Shown here one piece after another: positions 51,961 to 61,539 of a stretch of DNA of 64,000 bases. Source of the stretch: Maricaulis sp. (GTDB taxonomy: Bacteria; Pseudomonadota; Alphaproteobacteria; Caulobacterales; Maricaulaceae); NCBI RefSeq assembly GCF_017642925.1, contig NZ_JAEPOL010000003.1, positions 62,001 to 126,000 on the forward strand, in the 5' to 3' direction. Numbering within the stretch: the first letter of the stretch is position 1; each line of letters begins with the position of its first letter. The position numbers and the translations under genes are program-made. The notes beneath the pieces are model-generated. The model did no database searches. It was given only the letters and a program-made list of their open reading frames with translations, and had not been told where the DNA came from.

Positions 51961-53979
51961 CTACTCTGGCGGATTGTGCTCCTGCAGGAACGCAATCAGA
52001 TTTTCGTAGAGTTGGCGCTTGTGGCTGGTCGTCATCTGCGAGGAATAGTGACGCCCCCCCTCAATGACCACCAATTCATACGGCCGTCCCGCAGCATCCA
52101 TCGCCTCCGCCATGATCTCGGCCTGCTCGAAGGGAACCACGATGTCCTCGGTGCCGTGGATGATCATCAGCGGTGCCTGGACCCGGCCGGCATGCAGAGC
52201 CGGCGAGATCGCATCGACATTCTCACGATGACGCCCCCGCCAATCACCGATATTCCGCGCCCAATAGAGTTGAGAGCCACCGCCGAGACGTTCCTGTTCA
52301 TATTCCATCATGGCGGCGATGTGTGATACGCCCGCACCGGCAATCCCGCACCGGTAGCGGTCTGGAGTCAGTGTCATCGCGGCCAGCGTGGCGTAACCGC
52401 CATAACTCCAGCCGAACACACAGACGCGACCCGGATCGGCGAGCCCTTGGGCCACGATATAGTCGACGCCGTCGTCGAGATCGTGCTGCATCTCCTCCCC
52501 CCAGCGGGTGTAGCCCATCTCCGCGAACTCGGTTCCGAACCCGCCGGATCCACGAAACTGTGGCTGGAACACTGCATAACCGCGCGACGCCAACAGCTGT
52601 GCCCATTCATCGAAACCATAGCTGTCGCGCGCCTCGGGCCCGCCATGCGGCATCAATACCATCGGCAGGTCCGACGCCTCCCGCCCCGGCGGCAGCGTAA
52701 GATACCCAAACAGATCCAATCCGTCGCGCGCCTGGTACCGGATGATCTCGACAGGCGCCACTGCGGCGTCCGGAATACCCGGACGCGCCGCGCCGAGCAG
52801 CTGGACATCTCCGCTAGACCTGTCGACCAGATAGTAAGCCCCGGCCGTGTGTCCACCTTCGATATAGACGACCACCCTCCGCACTGCCCGGTCCCAGTCG
52901 ATCAGGTGGACGTTGGAATCGGGAAAGAAGCCTTCGATCCGAACCTGAAGCTCCGCGAAATCGGGGTCGAAGAACTCGACTTGCCGCCGGCCATCATCCC
53001 AGACTGCGCCGATAACCGCATTGTTGCGCCAGTCGCGGACAAGGCTGGAGATGTCGGCAATCTCCGAGGCAACAACCGGTCCCTCAATCGCCTCCTCGAC
53101 AAAGTCGTAGCGGAACAAGGCAGTCCGTCGTCCCGGCTGCCGCCCTGTCGGCGAACCATTTGTTTCTGAAAGAAAGTAGCCATAACGGCCGGTACTATCG
53201 AGGCCGGATATCCATTCGATCACGCCAATCCAGTCCTGCCAGCTCCGTGCTGCGAAGCGGAACTCCCGGTCAAGTTGATGGCGTTCGGTATAGACCCGGC
53301 GCCAGCGATCGCTGTCACCCCCGATCCTTGTCCACAGTTCATAGGGCTCACCAGGCGCTCGCCCGCCGCGTTGTCGCACGACGCTTCGATCATTGGCGTC
53401 GAGTACCATTTCAAAGTCCTGCGTACCAAGCTCCACGCGACTGCGGTCGTTCACGCGATCAAGATTCTGGGCGAACAAGCCATAGCCTGTTCCGCCCCGG
53501 ACCCGGGTCCGGACATTGCCACCATGACGCTCAGCGGGCACCCAGGTCAGGACGGACCGCGGATCGGCCTCGTTGATTGAGGCGAATTCGGTGCCAATTT
53601 CCAGCTCGACCACATGTTGATCTTCGACCCGCATAAGATAGGAGCGCCGAAAATAGGCATCGTCACCAATGCCGAACCAGTTTCCGCGGTCGATATAGTC
53701 CAGCCACAGATGCGTGTCGGAGACGAAGAAGACGTTGGAAATCGCCTGGTCATCACCAACATCGATAACCAGGGGCGCCTGCGAACCGTCCAGCGGGAAA
53801 ACAATCAGATTGCGTTCTTCCCAGCTGTCTCCGGATACAAACACCAGCCTCTCGCCGTCCGGCGATATCCGCACGTTCGACATGTTCGGCAGGACAACAT
53901 AGTCCTCGATGGCTGGCGTCTGCCCCGTGGCCGCGCTCGTCAACGCGACCGCAGCTGCTACTGCACCAAAAAACTTCAT
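51961..53979 (-). CDS. S9-family secreted prolyl oligopeptidase-type peptidase (paralog 2)
   Basis: A 672-residue secreted peptidase with signal peptide (MKFFGAVAAAVALTSAATG), a propeller-like N-domain (to about 410), and an alpha/beta hydrolase domain with Ser in GWSYGGYATLAAM, Asp in HGTEDIVVP and His in EGGRHYSS. All catalytic residues are intact. Probably degrades proline-containing peptides in the periplasm. Paralog 3 (54092) is the next gene upstream on the same strand, 112 bases away, with a terminator in between. Confidence 0.9.
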   Translation of the reverse strand: MKFFGAVAAAVALTSAATGQTPAIEDYVVLPNMSNVRISPDGERLVFVSGDSWEERNLIVFPLDGSQAPLVIDVGDDQAISNVFFVSDTHLWLDYIDRGNWFGIGDDAYFRRSYLMRVEDQHVVELEIGTEFASINEADPRSVLTWVPAERHGGNVRTRVRGGTGYGLFAQNLDRVNDRSRVELGTQDFEMVLDANDRSVVRQRGGRAPGEPYELWTRIGGDSDRWRRVYTERHQLDREFRFAARSWQDWIGVIEWISGLDSTGRYGYFLSETNGSPTGRQPGRRTALFRYDFVEEAIEGPVVASEIADISSLVRDWRNNAVIGAVWDDGRRQVEFFDPDFAELQVRIEGFFPDSNVHLIDWDRAVRRVVVYIEGGHTAGAYYLVDRSSGDVQLLGAARPGIPDAAVAPVEIIRYQARDGLDLFGYLTLPPGREASDLPMVLMPHGGPEARDSYGFDEWAQLLASRGYAVFQPQFRGSGGFGTEFAEMGYTRWGEEMQHDLDDGVDYIVAQGLADPGRVCVFGWSYGGYATLAAMTLTPDRYRCGIAGAGVSHIAAMMEYEQERLGGGSQLYWARNIGDWRGRHRENVDAISPALHAGRVQAPLMIIHGTEDIVVPFEQAEIMAEAMDAAGRPYELVVIEGGRHYSSQMTTSHKRQLYENLIAFLQEHNPPE

Positions 53980-54042
53980 AATGCCCCGCAGAATTGTTTC
54001 TGCGATTTGACATCACCATAGATTGCACATCAAGACCGAAAA

Positions 54043-54072
54043 AGAAGGGCCGATCCATCGATCGGCCCTTCT
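54043..54072 (-). terminator. Intrinsic terminator of S9 paralog 3
   Basis: Arms AGAAGGGCCGATC (54043-54055) and GATCGGCCCTTCT (54060-54072) pair perfectly over 13 bp with loop CATC; on the minus strand TTTTTCGG follows. It separates the two S9 genes. Confidence 0.9.
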
Positions 54073-54091
54073 TCAGGGTGGGAACCCTAGA

Positions 54092-56068
54092 TCAATCCGG
54101 TGGATTGTGCTCCAGCAGGAAACGTTCGAGATTGCTGTAGAGCTGCTCCATATTCGCAACCGTCATCCGATACGACTGGTGCGGCCCATCCTCGATGCGG
54201 ACAAGTTCGTAAGGCTTGCCTACGCGGTCCATTGCCTGGGCCATCAACTCAGCCTGCTCATAAGGCACGATCAAGTCGTCAGTACCGTGGATCAGCATCA
54301 GCGGTGCCTGCACATGCTCGACTTGGCGCGCTGGCGAAATCCGCGTGATGTAGTCGGTTTCGCTGCGCCAGTCGCCGATGTACTCGGCCCAGTAAGTCAC
54401 CGAAGCGCCACCGAACCGGCCAGTGACATAATCCATCATCGCGAACACGTCGGACACAGGCGCTCCGGCGACCACGCATCGGTAGAGTTCCGGTGTCAGT
54501 GTTGCCCCCGCGAGCGCGGCATATCCTCCATACGACCAACCGAAAATGCACACTCGGTCCTGGGCCGCCACGCCGGATTCCACCAGGTGATGAACGGCGT
54601 CGGAGATGTCGTCCTGCATCGAACGGCCCCACTCGCCGTGCGCCATGGTGATGAAATCGCGACCGAAGCCCTCTGAGCCGCGGAACTGGGGCTGGAACAC
54701 AGCATAACCCCGCGAGGCCAGGAACTGGGCCCAAGGGTCGAACCCATAGAAGTCACGAGCTTGGGGACCACCGTGCGGCAACATGATCAGCGGCAGGTCT
54801 TGCGCTTCCCGCCCCGGCGGCAGCGTCAGATATCCGAACAGATCCAGACCGTCGCGTGCCTCATACTGGACGACCTGAACCTCGGCAACGACCTCGTCGG
54901 GAATCCGAGGCCGGCTCTGCGCCAGCAACGTGACGTCGCCTGTCTCGCGGTTAAGCAGGTAATAGGCGCCAGCCGTCGAGCCGCCTTCGATATTGACGAT
55001 CACTTTGCGGAAATCGGTATCCCAGCTGGTGATGGTCACGTTCGAGGACGGAAAAAACCCTTCCAGCTGCTCCTGAAGAGCCGCAAAGTCGGGATCGAAG
55101 TAGTGGACCTTTTCCCGCTCCTCGTTCCAGCGAACACCAATGATCGCATTGGTGCGCCAATCCGTTATGAAATTGCCGACATCAGCAAGCTCGGACTGCA
55201 GCACCGGCCCTTCGATCTCGTTGGTCTCGAAATCGAAACGGAAGACTGCCATCCGATCGTCATTGACCCGCGATGTGAAATAGCCGTAGCGGCCCGTGAT
55301 ATCGAGACCGGCCATATTGGTCATCCGTCCGGTCCAGCGGTCAGAACGGCGGGCCCCGAACCGGAAACGCTCACGCTCAAGGTTCTCGGCGTAGACGCGC
55401 TGCCAGCGACCGCTGCGTCGCGACCACAGCTCGAACTCGCCGCCATCACTCGTATAGCGAACGATCGGTTCGTTCTCGGCATTCAGGATATAGTTGAAAC
55501 CGCCCTCGCCGATAAAAACACGATCTCTATTGCGGTCGCGATCAAGGCCCTGACGATAGAGACCTACGGCTTGATCGACCCCGCCGCCGGCAGCGGGCGA
55601 CCCCCGATTGTCTTGCAGAACAGGAAGCCATACCAAAATGCTATCGGGGTCCGACAAGTCGCGATTCGCTATCGTCGCGTAGTTGTTAAGCTCCCAGTTA
55701 TCGCTTCCGTCATAGTCCACAACATAATTGCGAAAAACGTCAGCACGCTCACCTGCGGCAATGATGTCGCGCCGCTCGGAATAGGTGGCCGAGATGTGGT
55801 CGTCGTTCAGCCAGCTGACATTGACAAGCACTTGATCGTCACCGCCGTCGATGACATGAGACCCCTCACCCACGAGCGAATAGATGATGATATTCCGCTC
55901 GGCTCGGGTCTCGCCGGAAATAAACACCACACGCTCGCCATTCGGCGATAGCCGCACCGACGACATGTTCGTCATCGCTGCATAATCTTCAACACTGGGC
56001 GCAGGGGCCTGCGCCTGAACGGCCGAGCCGAAGCAAATAGCCACAATCGCCCCTAGAAAACGGGCCAT
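54092..56068 (-). CDS. S9-family secreted prolyl oligopeptidase-type peptidase (paralog 3)
   Basis: A 658-residue secreted peptidase with signal peptide ending near AVQAQAP, a propeller N-domain, and hydrolase domain with Ser in GWSYGGYAALAGA, Asp in HGTDDLIVP and His in EDGPHQSYRM. The N-terminus (SVEDYAAMTNMSSVRLSPNGERVVF in part) is very like that of paralog 2 (AIEDYVVLPNMSNVRISPDGERL), showing a tandem duplication. Own terminator; no obvious operon partner. Confidence 0.9.
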   Translation of the reverse strand: MARFLGAIVAICFGSAVQAQAPAPSVEDYAAMTNMSSVRLSPNGERVVFISGETRAERNIIIYSLVGEGSHVIDGGDDQVLVNVSWLNDDHISATYSERRDIIAAGERADVFRNYVVDYDGSDNWELNNYATIANRDLSDPDSILVWLPVLQDNRGSPAAGGGVDQAVGLYRQGLDRDRNRDRVFIGEGGFNYILNAENEPIVRYTSDGGEFELWSRRSGRWQRVYAENLERERFRFGARRSDRWTGRMTNMAGLDITGRYGYFTSRVNDDRMAVFRFDFETNEIEGPVLQSELADVGNFITDWRTNAIIGVRWNEEREKVHYFDPDFAALQEQLEGFFPSSNVTITSWDTDFRKVIVNIEGGSTAGAYYLLNRETGDVTLLAQSRPRIPDEVVAEVQVVQYEARDGLDLFGYLTLPPGREAQDLPLIMLPHGGPQARDFYGFDPWAQFLASRGYAVFQPQFRGSEGFGRDFITMAHGEWGRSMQDDISDAVHHLVESGVAAQDRVCIFGWSYGGYAALAGATLTPELYRCVVAGAPVSDVFAMMDYVTGRFGGASVTYWAEYIGDWRSETDYITRISPARQVEHVQAPLMLIHGTDDLIVPYEQAELMAQAMDRVGKPYELVRIEDGPHQSYRMTVANMEQLYSNLERFLLEHNPPD

Positions 56069-56170
56069 AAATCCCCTCCCTTACTAAACCCCAATACGCG
56101 CGTCACCTTACGGTAAGATTTTATGCCGTGCGCGGTAGATCAAGGGATTTCCCCAGTTTGCCCCAAAAAG

Positions 56171-57184
56171 TCAGCGGAAAAACTTCGAAAGCTTCAGTCC
56201 CTGGGCCTGATAGTTCGAGGCTACGCGGCCATAGGGGATTTCGGGTGCTTCGCGCATCGGCTCGTAGACCAGCCGGGCGATCGGCTGACCGTGTTCGAGA
56301 ATGAAGGGCACGTCGCGGCCGCGCACTTCCAGCACTGCGCGCGAGCCTGTCCCGCCCGCCTCGGCAATGCCGAAACCAGGATCGAAGAAGCCGGCATAGT
56401 GGGCGCGGAACTCGCCGATCTCGGTGGCGATGGGCGCCATCTCCGCTGCCTCTTCCGCGCCGATCGACACGGCCTCCCGAGATGCCAGGATGTAGAACTC
56501 GCCCGGATCCAGGATCAGGCGGCGGTCAGGCGCGTACATCGGCTCCCAGAACCGGGTGCGCTCATGCCCGCCGATCTTCGCCAGATCGACCAGCCCGGCA
56601 TGGCGGCGGGCGCGATAGCCCACAATCCCGTCCTCGAAACCGGCAAGATCGACACTGACCGTCACATCGCGCAGCGGCACATAGGCGCCTTCGCGGAAAC
56701 GGATCTGGCTGAGCCGGTCGCCCGTTCGGGCAAGGATGGAGAAGGTGCAGGGGCAGATCTCGGCATAGAGCGGACCGTCATAATCCTCCGGCGCCTGGTC
56801 AAAGGCGACGCCATGATCGGTAATCACCCGCGTGAAGACGTCGATCCGGCCGGTCGAGCTTTTCGGATTCATCGCGGCGCTGAGGCCCGGCGGCAGTTTC
56901 AGCCGCTCCTGCAGGGGCGCGAGGTAGACGCAACCCGTCTCCAGCACTGCCCCGTTGGTCAGATCGACCGTGTGCATGACCACGTCTTCATCGAGCCGGT
57001 CCGACACGGTCCGGCCCGGGCCGGGCAGAAAGCTCGCCCGCAAACGCCAGGCATGGCTGCCCAGTCTGAGATCGATACTGGCGGGCTGGATCTGGCCCTC
57101 TGCCGGAGACGTGTCAGCGGAAATGACGCCGGTGTCGAACAGGGTTTTCAGCCGGTGGTCGGGCAGGATTCCGGAGGCGGTCAT
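56171..57184 (-). CDS. dcd: dCTP deaminase, long two-part form
   Basis: A 337-residue protein. The first half (about 1-165) has MNPKSSTGRIDVFTRVI, the dCTP-deaminase/dUTPase nucleotide motif. The second half (about 170-337) is a related jelly-roll-like domain containing YEPMREAPEIPYGRVASNYQ in part. Most dCTP deaminases are about 190 residues; this long 2'-deoxycytidine 5'-triphosphate deaminase form is known in alphaproteobacteria. It supplies dUMP for dTMP synthesis. ATG 57184 lacks a good ribosome site. Divergent from apaG. Confidence 0.88.
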   Translation of the reverse strand: MTASGILPDHRLKTLFDTGVISADTSPAEGQIQPASIDLRLGSHAWRLRASFLPGPGRTVSDRLDEDVVMHTVDLTNGAVLETGCVYLAPLQERLKLPPGLSAAMNPKSSTGRIDVFTRVITDHGVAFDQAPEDYDGPLYAEICPCTFSILARTGDRLSQIRFREGAYVPLRDVTVSVDLAGFEDGIVGYRARRHAGLVDLAKIGGHERTRFWEPMYAPDRRLILDPGEFYILASREAVSIGAEEAAEMAPIATEIGEFRAHYAGFFDPGFGIAEAGGTGSRAVLEVRGRDVPFILEHGQPIARLVYEPMREAPEIPYGRVASNYQAQGLKLSKFFR

Positions 57185-57344
57185 GATCGTCCATGCGGTT
57201 GCCGGGCGGGGACGACCACATGTCCCCCATCTGCCGCGCCCTGTCCAGACGCGCTGACCGTGGGGGTTGAGCCGGACCCGCGCGAAGAGGATTATGCGCG
57301 CCGGAGCGCGCCTGAAGGCTGCGCAGTGAGGGCGGAAGCGCAGC

Positions 57345-57737
57345 ATGTACGAGCACGAGAGCAGCGGCGTGAAGATCAGCGTGATGCCGGACTATCTGGA
57401 GGACGAATCCGATCCGGATGAAGGCCGCTATGTCTGGGCTTACACGATCGAGATCGAGAATACCGGCCATGAAGCCGTGCAGCTGCTCGCCCGCAAATGG
57501 GTGATCACCGACTCCATGGGCCGCACCGAGCATGTGCAGGGCGAAGGCGTGGTCGGCGAGCAGCCGGTCATCGAACCGGGTGAATGCTTCCGCTACACGT
57601 CCGGCGCGCCGCTGGGCACACCGTCCGGCTTCATGCAGGGCAGTTATGAAATGCGCCGCCGCAATGGCGAGAGTTTCGCGGCGATCATCCCCGGCTTCTC
57701 GCTCGACCGGCCGACCGACCGGGTCCAGCTGCACTGA
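57345..57737 (+). CDS. apaG: ApaG, Co2+/Mg2+ efflux-associated protein
   Basis: A 130-residue ApaG/DUF525 protein with the motifs YVWAYTIEIENTG, LLARKWVITDSMGRTEHVQGEGVVGEQP (split) and GTPSGFMQGSYEM. The family has a fibronectin-III-like fold and is weakly linked to cation resistance; its precise role is not settled. The gene is 34 bases before the second trkH. Confidence 0.94.
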   Translation: MYEHESSGVKISVMPDYLEDESDPDEGRYVWAYTIEIENTGHEAVQLLARKWVITDSMGRTEHVQGEGVVGEQPVIEPGECFRYTSGAPLGTPSGFMQGSYEMRRRNGESFAAIIPGFSLDRPTDRVQLH

Positions 57738-57771
57738 TGCGGCCGCACCGGCCTGTTTTCTGGGGTTCGCC

Positions 57772-59226
57772 GTGACCACATCCCTGCGACAGGTCCTGTT
57801 CATGGTGGGCATCATGGTCGCCGTCCTGGCCGCCGCGATGGTTTTCCCGGCCATGCTGGATGCGGCCGAAGGTGACGGGGAAAGCGCCAGCGCCTTCTTC
57901 ATCTCCTCCATCCTGGGCATGTTCATCGGCGGCGCCACGGCGCTGGTCAATCGCGGCCCGGTCGACTCCATCACACCACGCACGGCCTTTGTCCTCACGG
58001 TCGGCGCCTGGCTGGCGCTATCCGTCTGTGCCGCACTGCCGCTGCGCCTCGCCGGCGAGGGACTGAGCTGGACCGACGCCTTCTTCGAGGCGGTCTCGGG
58101 CCTGACGACGACCGGGGCCACCGTGATTACGGGCCTCGACTACCGGCCAGAGGGCCTCCTGCTCTGGCGCGCCATCCTGCAATGGATCGGCGGCATCGGT
58201 ATCATCGTGACGGCGATGGCCTTCTGGCCGATGCTGGGCATTGGCGGCATGCAGCTGTTCCAGCTGGAAACGGGCGACAAGTCCGACAAGATCCTGCCGC
58301 GTGCAACCCAGATCGCCGCCAGTATCTCGCTGATCTACCTGATCCTGACGCTGATCTGCTTCTTCGCCTTCATCGCGGTGGGCATGGACTGGCTGCACGC
58401 GCTCTGCCACGCCATGTCGACGCTCTCGACCGGCGGCTTCTCGGCGTCGGACAATTCCATGGGCAATTACGTGCACATGGGCGCGGACATCATCACCACC
58501 GCCTTCATGATCCTGGCTTCCCTGCCCTTTGTGCTGTTCATCGTGGCGATCCGCGGCAAGCCCGTGGCTCTGTGGCGGGACGCCCAGGTGCGCGGCTTTC
58601 TGCTTGTGGTGACCGTCGCAACGGCCTTCCTGACCGTACTCCTCTGGGTGACGGGCGCACACGAGGAAGGCGGCGCGATCCGGCAGGCGGCCTTCAACTC
58701 GGTCTCGATCATCACGGGGACCGGGTTTGCCACAGCAGACTATGGCGCCTGGGGTCCGATCTCCCAGGCCGCCTTCTTCGTCTTCATGTTCATCGGCGGC
58801 TGTGCCGGTTCGACGACGTGTTCGGTGAAGATCTTCCGCTACCAGATCGCCGGCACGGCGATGCGGCGTTACCTGGCGAAACTTCTGCGTCCCAATGCGG
58901 TGATACCGATGCACTATAACGGTCGCATAGTGGATGAAAAAACGCTCCACTCCGTACTCGGATTCTTCTTCGTCTTCTTCGCCGTCTACGCGATCACTGC
59001 AGCGCTGCTGTCGGCGATGGGGATGGATACGGTGTCGGCGCTGTCGGGTGCGGCGACCAGCCTGACAAATACCGGTCCGGGCCTGGGTCCGATCATCGGT
59101 CCGTCGGGCACGTTCGCCCCCCTCTCCGATCCGGAGAAATGGCTCCTGACCTTCAACATGTTCATCGGCCGGCTGGAAGTGATCGCGGTCCTGGTCTTCC
59201 TCAGCCCGCGCTTCTGGCGGAACTAG
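57772..59226 (+). CDS. TrkH-type potassium transporter subunit (second copy)
   Basis: A 484-residue TrkH paralog beginning at GTG 57772 (TGGGG ribosome site nine bases before). P-loops SGLTTTGATV, STLSTGGFS, SIITGTGFA and TSLTNTGPG; the third reads TGTG where the first copy has TTTG. About the same helix count as the first copy (48946). Follows apaG directly and is followed by a family-A repeat pair. No TrkA is seen. Confidence 0.92.
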   Translation: MTTSLRQVLFMVGIMVAVLAAAMVFPAMLDAAEGDGESASAFFISSILGMFIGGATALVNRGPVDSITPRTAFVLTVGAWLALSVCAALPLRLAGEGLSWTDAFFEAVSGLTTTGATVITGLDYRPEGLLLWRAILQWIGGIGIIVTAMAFWPMLGIGGMQLFQLETGDKSDKILPRATQIAASISLIYLILTLICFFAFIAVGMDWLHALCHAMSTLSTGGFSASDNSMGNYVHMGADIITTAFMILASLPFVLFIVAIRGKPVALWRDAQVRGFLLVVTVATAFLTVLLWVTGAHEEGGAIRQAAFNSVSIITGTGFATADYGAWGPISQAAFFVFMFIGGCAGSTTCSVKIFRYQIAGTAMRRYLAKLLRPNAVIPMHYNGRIVDEKTLHSVLGFFFVFFAVYAITAALLSAMGMDTVSALSGAATSLTNTGPGLGPIIGPSGTFAPLSDPEKWLLTFNMFIGRLEVIAVLVFLSPRFWRN

Positions 59227-59228
59227 GA

Positions 59229-59334
59229 GCGTTTCCAGCGAAAGTGGGAACCGGTTTCGCGGTTCGAAGATGCGGCCACTCAGGACTCAGCATTTTCAGC
59301 GAAAGTGGGAACCGGTTTCGCGGTCCGGAAATGC
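59229..59334. repeat. Two diverged family-A palindromic repeats
   Basis: Units at 59229-59273 and 59290-59334 with a 61-base period. They keep AGCGAAAGTGGGAACCGG and the TTTCGCGG inner arms but the outer arms are altered (GCGTTTCC with AAGATGC; GCATTTTC with GAAATGC). Diverged copies of the array at 13062, 46 kb away. They lie between the second trkH and hslO. Confidence 0.88.
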
Positions 59335-59335
59335 G

Positions 59336-60259
59336 CTAGCGACTAGCCGCCGCAGCAACCTCTTCGAGGCCGAAGCCCCAATCCTTGTTGCAGTACTCGC
59401 AGGTCATCACGATGGCGCCGCCGGTTTCCATTTCCGCGCGGTCTTCCGGCGGGAAGCTGGCGACGATGCCGAGCAGGCGCTCGCGTTCGCACGAGCAACG
59501 CCGGGCGATCTGGGCGGGCTCGAACAGGCGCACGCCATCCTCGTTGAACAGGCGATAGAGCAGATTGCCGGCCGACAGGTCGGGATCGAGGAGTTCGGCG
59601 TCCTCGACGGTCTCGTAGAGCGCGCGGACATGATCCCAGTCATCCCGGGCCGAACCGCGGGTCTCGTCGCCGGCGACCTGCTGCAGCATGGCTCCGCCGC
59701 CACGCCAGGCGCGGGCCTCGCCTTCCTTCCAGCTTTCGCCGATGGCGATCCGCAGGCGCGTGGGTGTCTGTTCGGACTGGGCGAAATAGCCTTCCGCGAC
59801 CTGCGAAAGGGACGCACCCTCGAGCGGAACGACGCCCTGGTACTGGTCCTTGTCGGGACCATAATCGAGCGTCATCGCGAAGGCGCCCTTGCCCAGGAGA
59901 CGCTCCATCAGCGTGTCGCGGGGCGGGTTATCGGCGAGCACGGCCTCGACGGCTTCACGGTCGATCTTGGCAAAGCCGCGCACGCCCTCACCGCTGACAT
60001 ATTCGGCCACGACAAAGCGGATCGGACCCGACCCGTTCGCCTGCACGATCAGCCGGCCGTTGAATTTCAGCGCATCCCCGACGAGGGCGGCGATGATCAC
60101 CGCCTCGCCGAGCAGATGGGCTACCGGTTCGGGATAGGCGTGCGCCGACAGGATCGCGTCCAGCGTCGATCCCAGGCGGCAGACACGGCCGCGCACGGCC
60201 CGTCCCTCAACCTGGAAACCGGCCACGATATTGTCATGCTCTCCAAGCGGATCGCTCAC
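59336..60259 (-). CDS. hslO: HslO (Hsp33), redox-activated chaperone
   Basis: A 307-residue Hsp33-family holdase. Zinc-binding cysteines are in ARRCSCERERLL and MTCEYCNKDW; oxidation of these releases zinc and activates the chaperone. The GTG start (60259) is chosen because GGAGAG lies just upstream; a longer frame lacks similarity. In many alphaproteobacteria hslO follows argD-argF; here it follows argD directly (28-base gap). Confidence 0.93.
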   Translation of the reverse strand: MSDPLGEHDNIVAGFQVEGRAVRGRVCRLGSTLDAILSAHAYPEPVAHLLGEAVIIAALVGDALKFNGRLIVQANGSGPIRFVVAEYVSGEGVRGFAKIDREAVEAVLADNPPRDTLMERLLGKGAFAMTLDYGPDKDQYQGVVPLEGASLSQVAEGYFAQSEQTPTRLRIAIGESWKEGEARAWRGGGAMLQQVAGDETRGSARDDWDHVRALYETVEDAELLDPDLSAGNLLYRLFNEDGVRLFEPAQIARRCSCERERLLGIVASFPPEDRAEMETGGAIVMTCEYCNKDWGFGLEEVAAAASR

Positions 60260-60287
60260 GCCGTCTCTCCGTTCGGCAAGGGTTGGT

Positions 60288-61472
60288 CTAGTTGGCCTCG
60301 AGTGCGCCGAGCGCTTCGTCGAGAATGGCCACGGCCTCGCTGGCATCGTCCTTGGTGATGATCAGCGGCGGCGCCATGCGGCAGACATTGTCACCCGCCG
60401 CGCCGACCAGGAGATGGCGATCGCGAGCCAGTCCTGCAAGCTTCTTGGGATCGAAACCGTCTTTCAGCTTCACCCCGACCAGCAGACCCTTGCCGCGGAT
60501 CTCGGCGATCTTGTCGCCGTGACGGTCCATCAGCCCGTGCAATTGCTGGCGCAGATAGTTCGACACGTCGACCACATGATCCATGAAGCCGTCGGAGGTC
60601 AGCTCGTCGAACACGACATTGCCGACCGCCATGGCCAGTGGGCCGCCGCCATAGGTCGAACCGTGCGTACCGACGACCATGCCGGCCGCCGCGGCTTCCG
60701 TCGCGAGGCAAGCCCCCATCGGGAAACCGCCGCCAATGCCCTTGGCCGCGGCCATGATGTCCGGCTCGGCGCCGTCGACCCATTGGTGTGCGAACAGCTT
60801 GCCGGTCCGGCCGGCACCCGACTGGACCTCGTCAAAGATCAGCATCAGGCCGTGCTCGTCGCAGATCTGGCGCAGACCACGCAGGAAGCTGTCTTCCGGT
60901 GCCCGCACACCGCCCTCGCCCTGGACCGGCTCGACGCAGATCGCCGCGGTCTCTTCGGTGACGGCATTCTTCACGGCATCCAGATCGCCGAATTCGACCT
61001 GGTCGAAGCCTTCCATCGCCGGGCCGAAACCCTCGAGGTATTTCGGGTTTCCGCCGGCATTGATCGCGCCATAGGTGCGGCCGTGGAAGGCGCCGGTGAA
61101 GGTGATGATGCGATAGCGCTGCGGATTGCCGTTCACGAAGTGATAGCGGCGCGCCGTCTTGAGCGCGCATTCCATCGCCTCTGCACCGGAATTGGTGAAG
61201 AAGACGCGGTCGGCGAAAGTCGCCGCGCAAAGCTTCTCGGCCAGTTCGATACCCTTGGGCACCTTGAACATGTTGGACAGGTGCCAGAGCTTGCCGGCCT
61301 GCTCGTTGAGGGCGGCCACAGCCTTGGGATGGGCATGGCCCAGACAGTTCACCGCGATGCCCGAAATGAAGTCCAGATAGGCATCGCCGGCCTCGGTATA
61401 CAGGCGCGTTCCCTTGCCGTGGTCAAACACGAGATCCGGCGGCGAATAGGTATCCATCATCGGGGCGGGCAT
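60288..61472 (-). CDS. argD: ArgD, acetylornithine/succinyldiaminopimelate aminotransferase
   Basis: A 394-residue PLP aminotransferase, class III. PLP-binding block [16 protein letters not shown] (about 97-112), [19 protein letters not shown]-type block [16 protein letters not shown], and the Schiff-base lysine in [14 protein letters not shown] 61472 has GGAGG six bases upstream. Fourth step of arginine synthesis, also usable in lysine synthesis. argF, usually next, is not here. Confidence 0.94.
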   Translation of the reverse strand: MPAPMMDTYSPPDLVFDHGKGTRLYTEAGDAYLDFISGIAVNCLGHAHPKAVAALNEQAGKLWHLSNMFKVPKGIELAEKLCAATFADRVFFTNSGAEAMECALKTARRYHFVNGNPQRYRIITFTGAFHGRTYGAINAGGNPKYLEGFGPAMEGFDQVEFGDLDAVKNAVTEETAAICVEPVQGEGGVRAPEDSFLRGLRQICDEHGLMLIFDEVQSGAGRTGKLFAHQWVDGAEPDIMAAAKGIGGGFPMGACLATEAAAAGMVVGTHGSTYGGGPLAMAVGNVVFDELTSDGFMDHVVDVSNYLRQQLHGLMDRHGDKIAEIRGKGLLVGVKLKDGFDPKKLAGLARDRHLLVGAAGDNVCRMAPPLIITKDDASEAVAILDEALGALEAN

Positions 61473-61539
61473 GAGGTCCTCCAAAAGCATCGCGGCGCCC
61501 GTTTTCGGACGCCTTTGATACTCGTCTAGGCCTCCCCGC

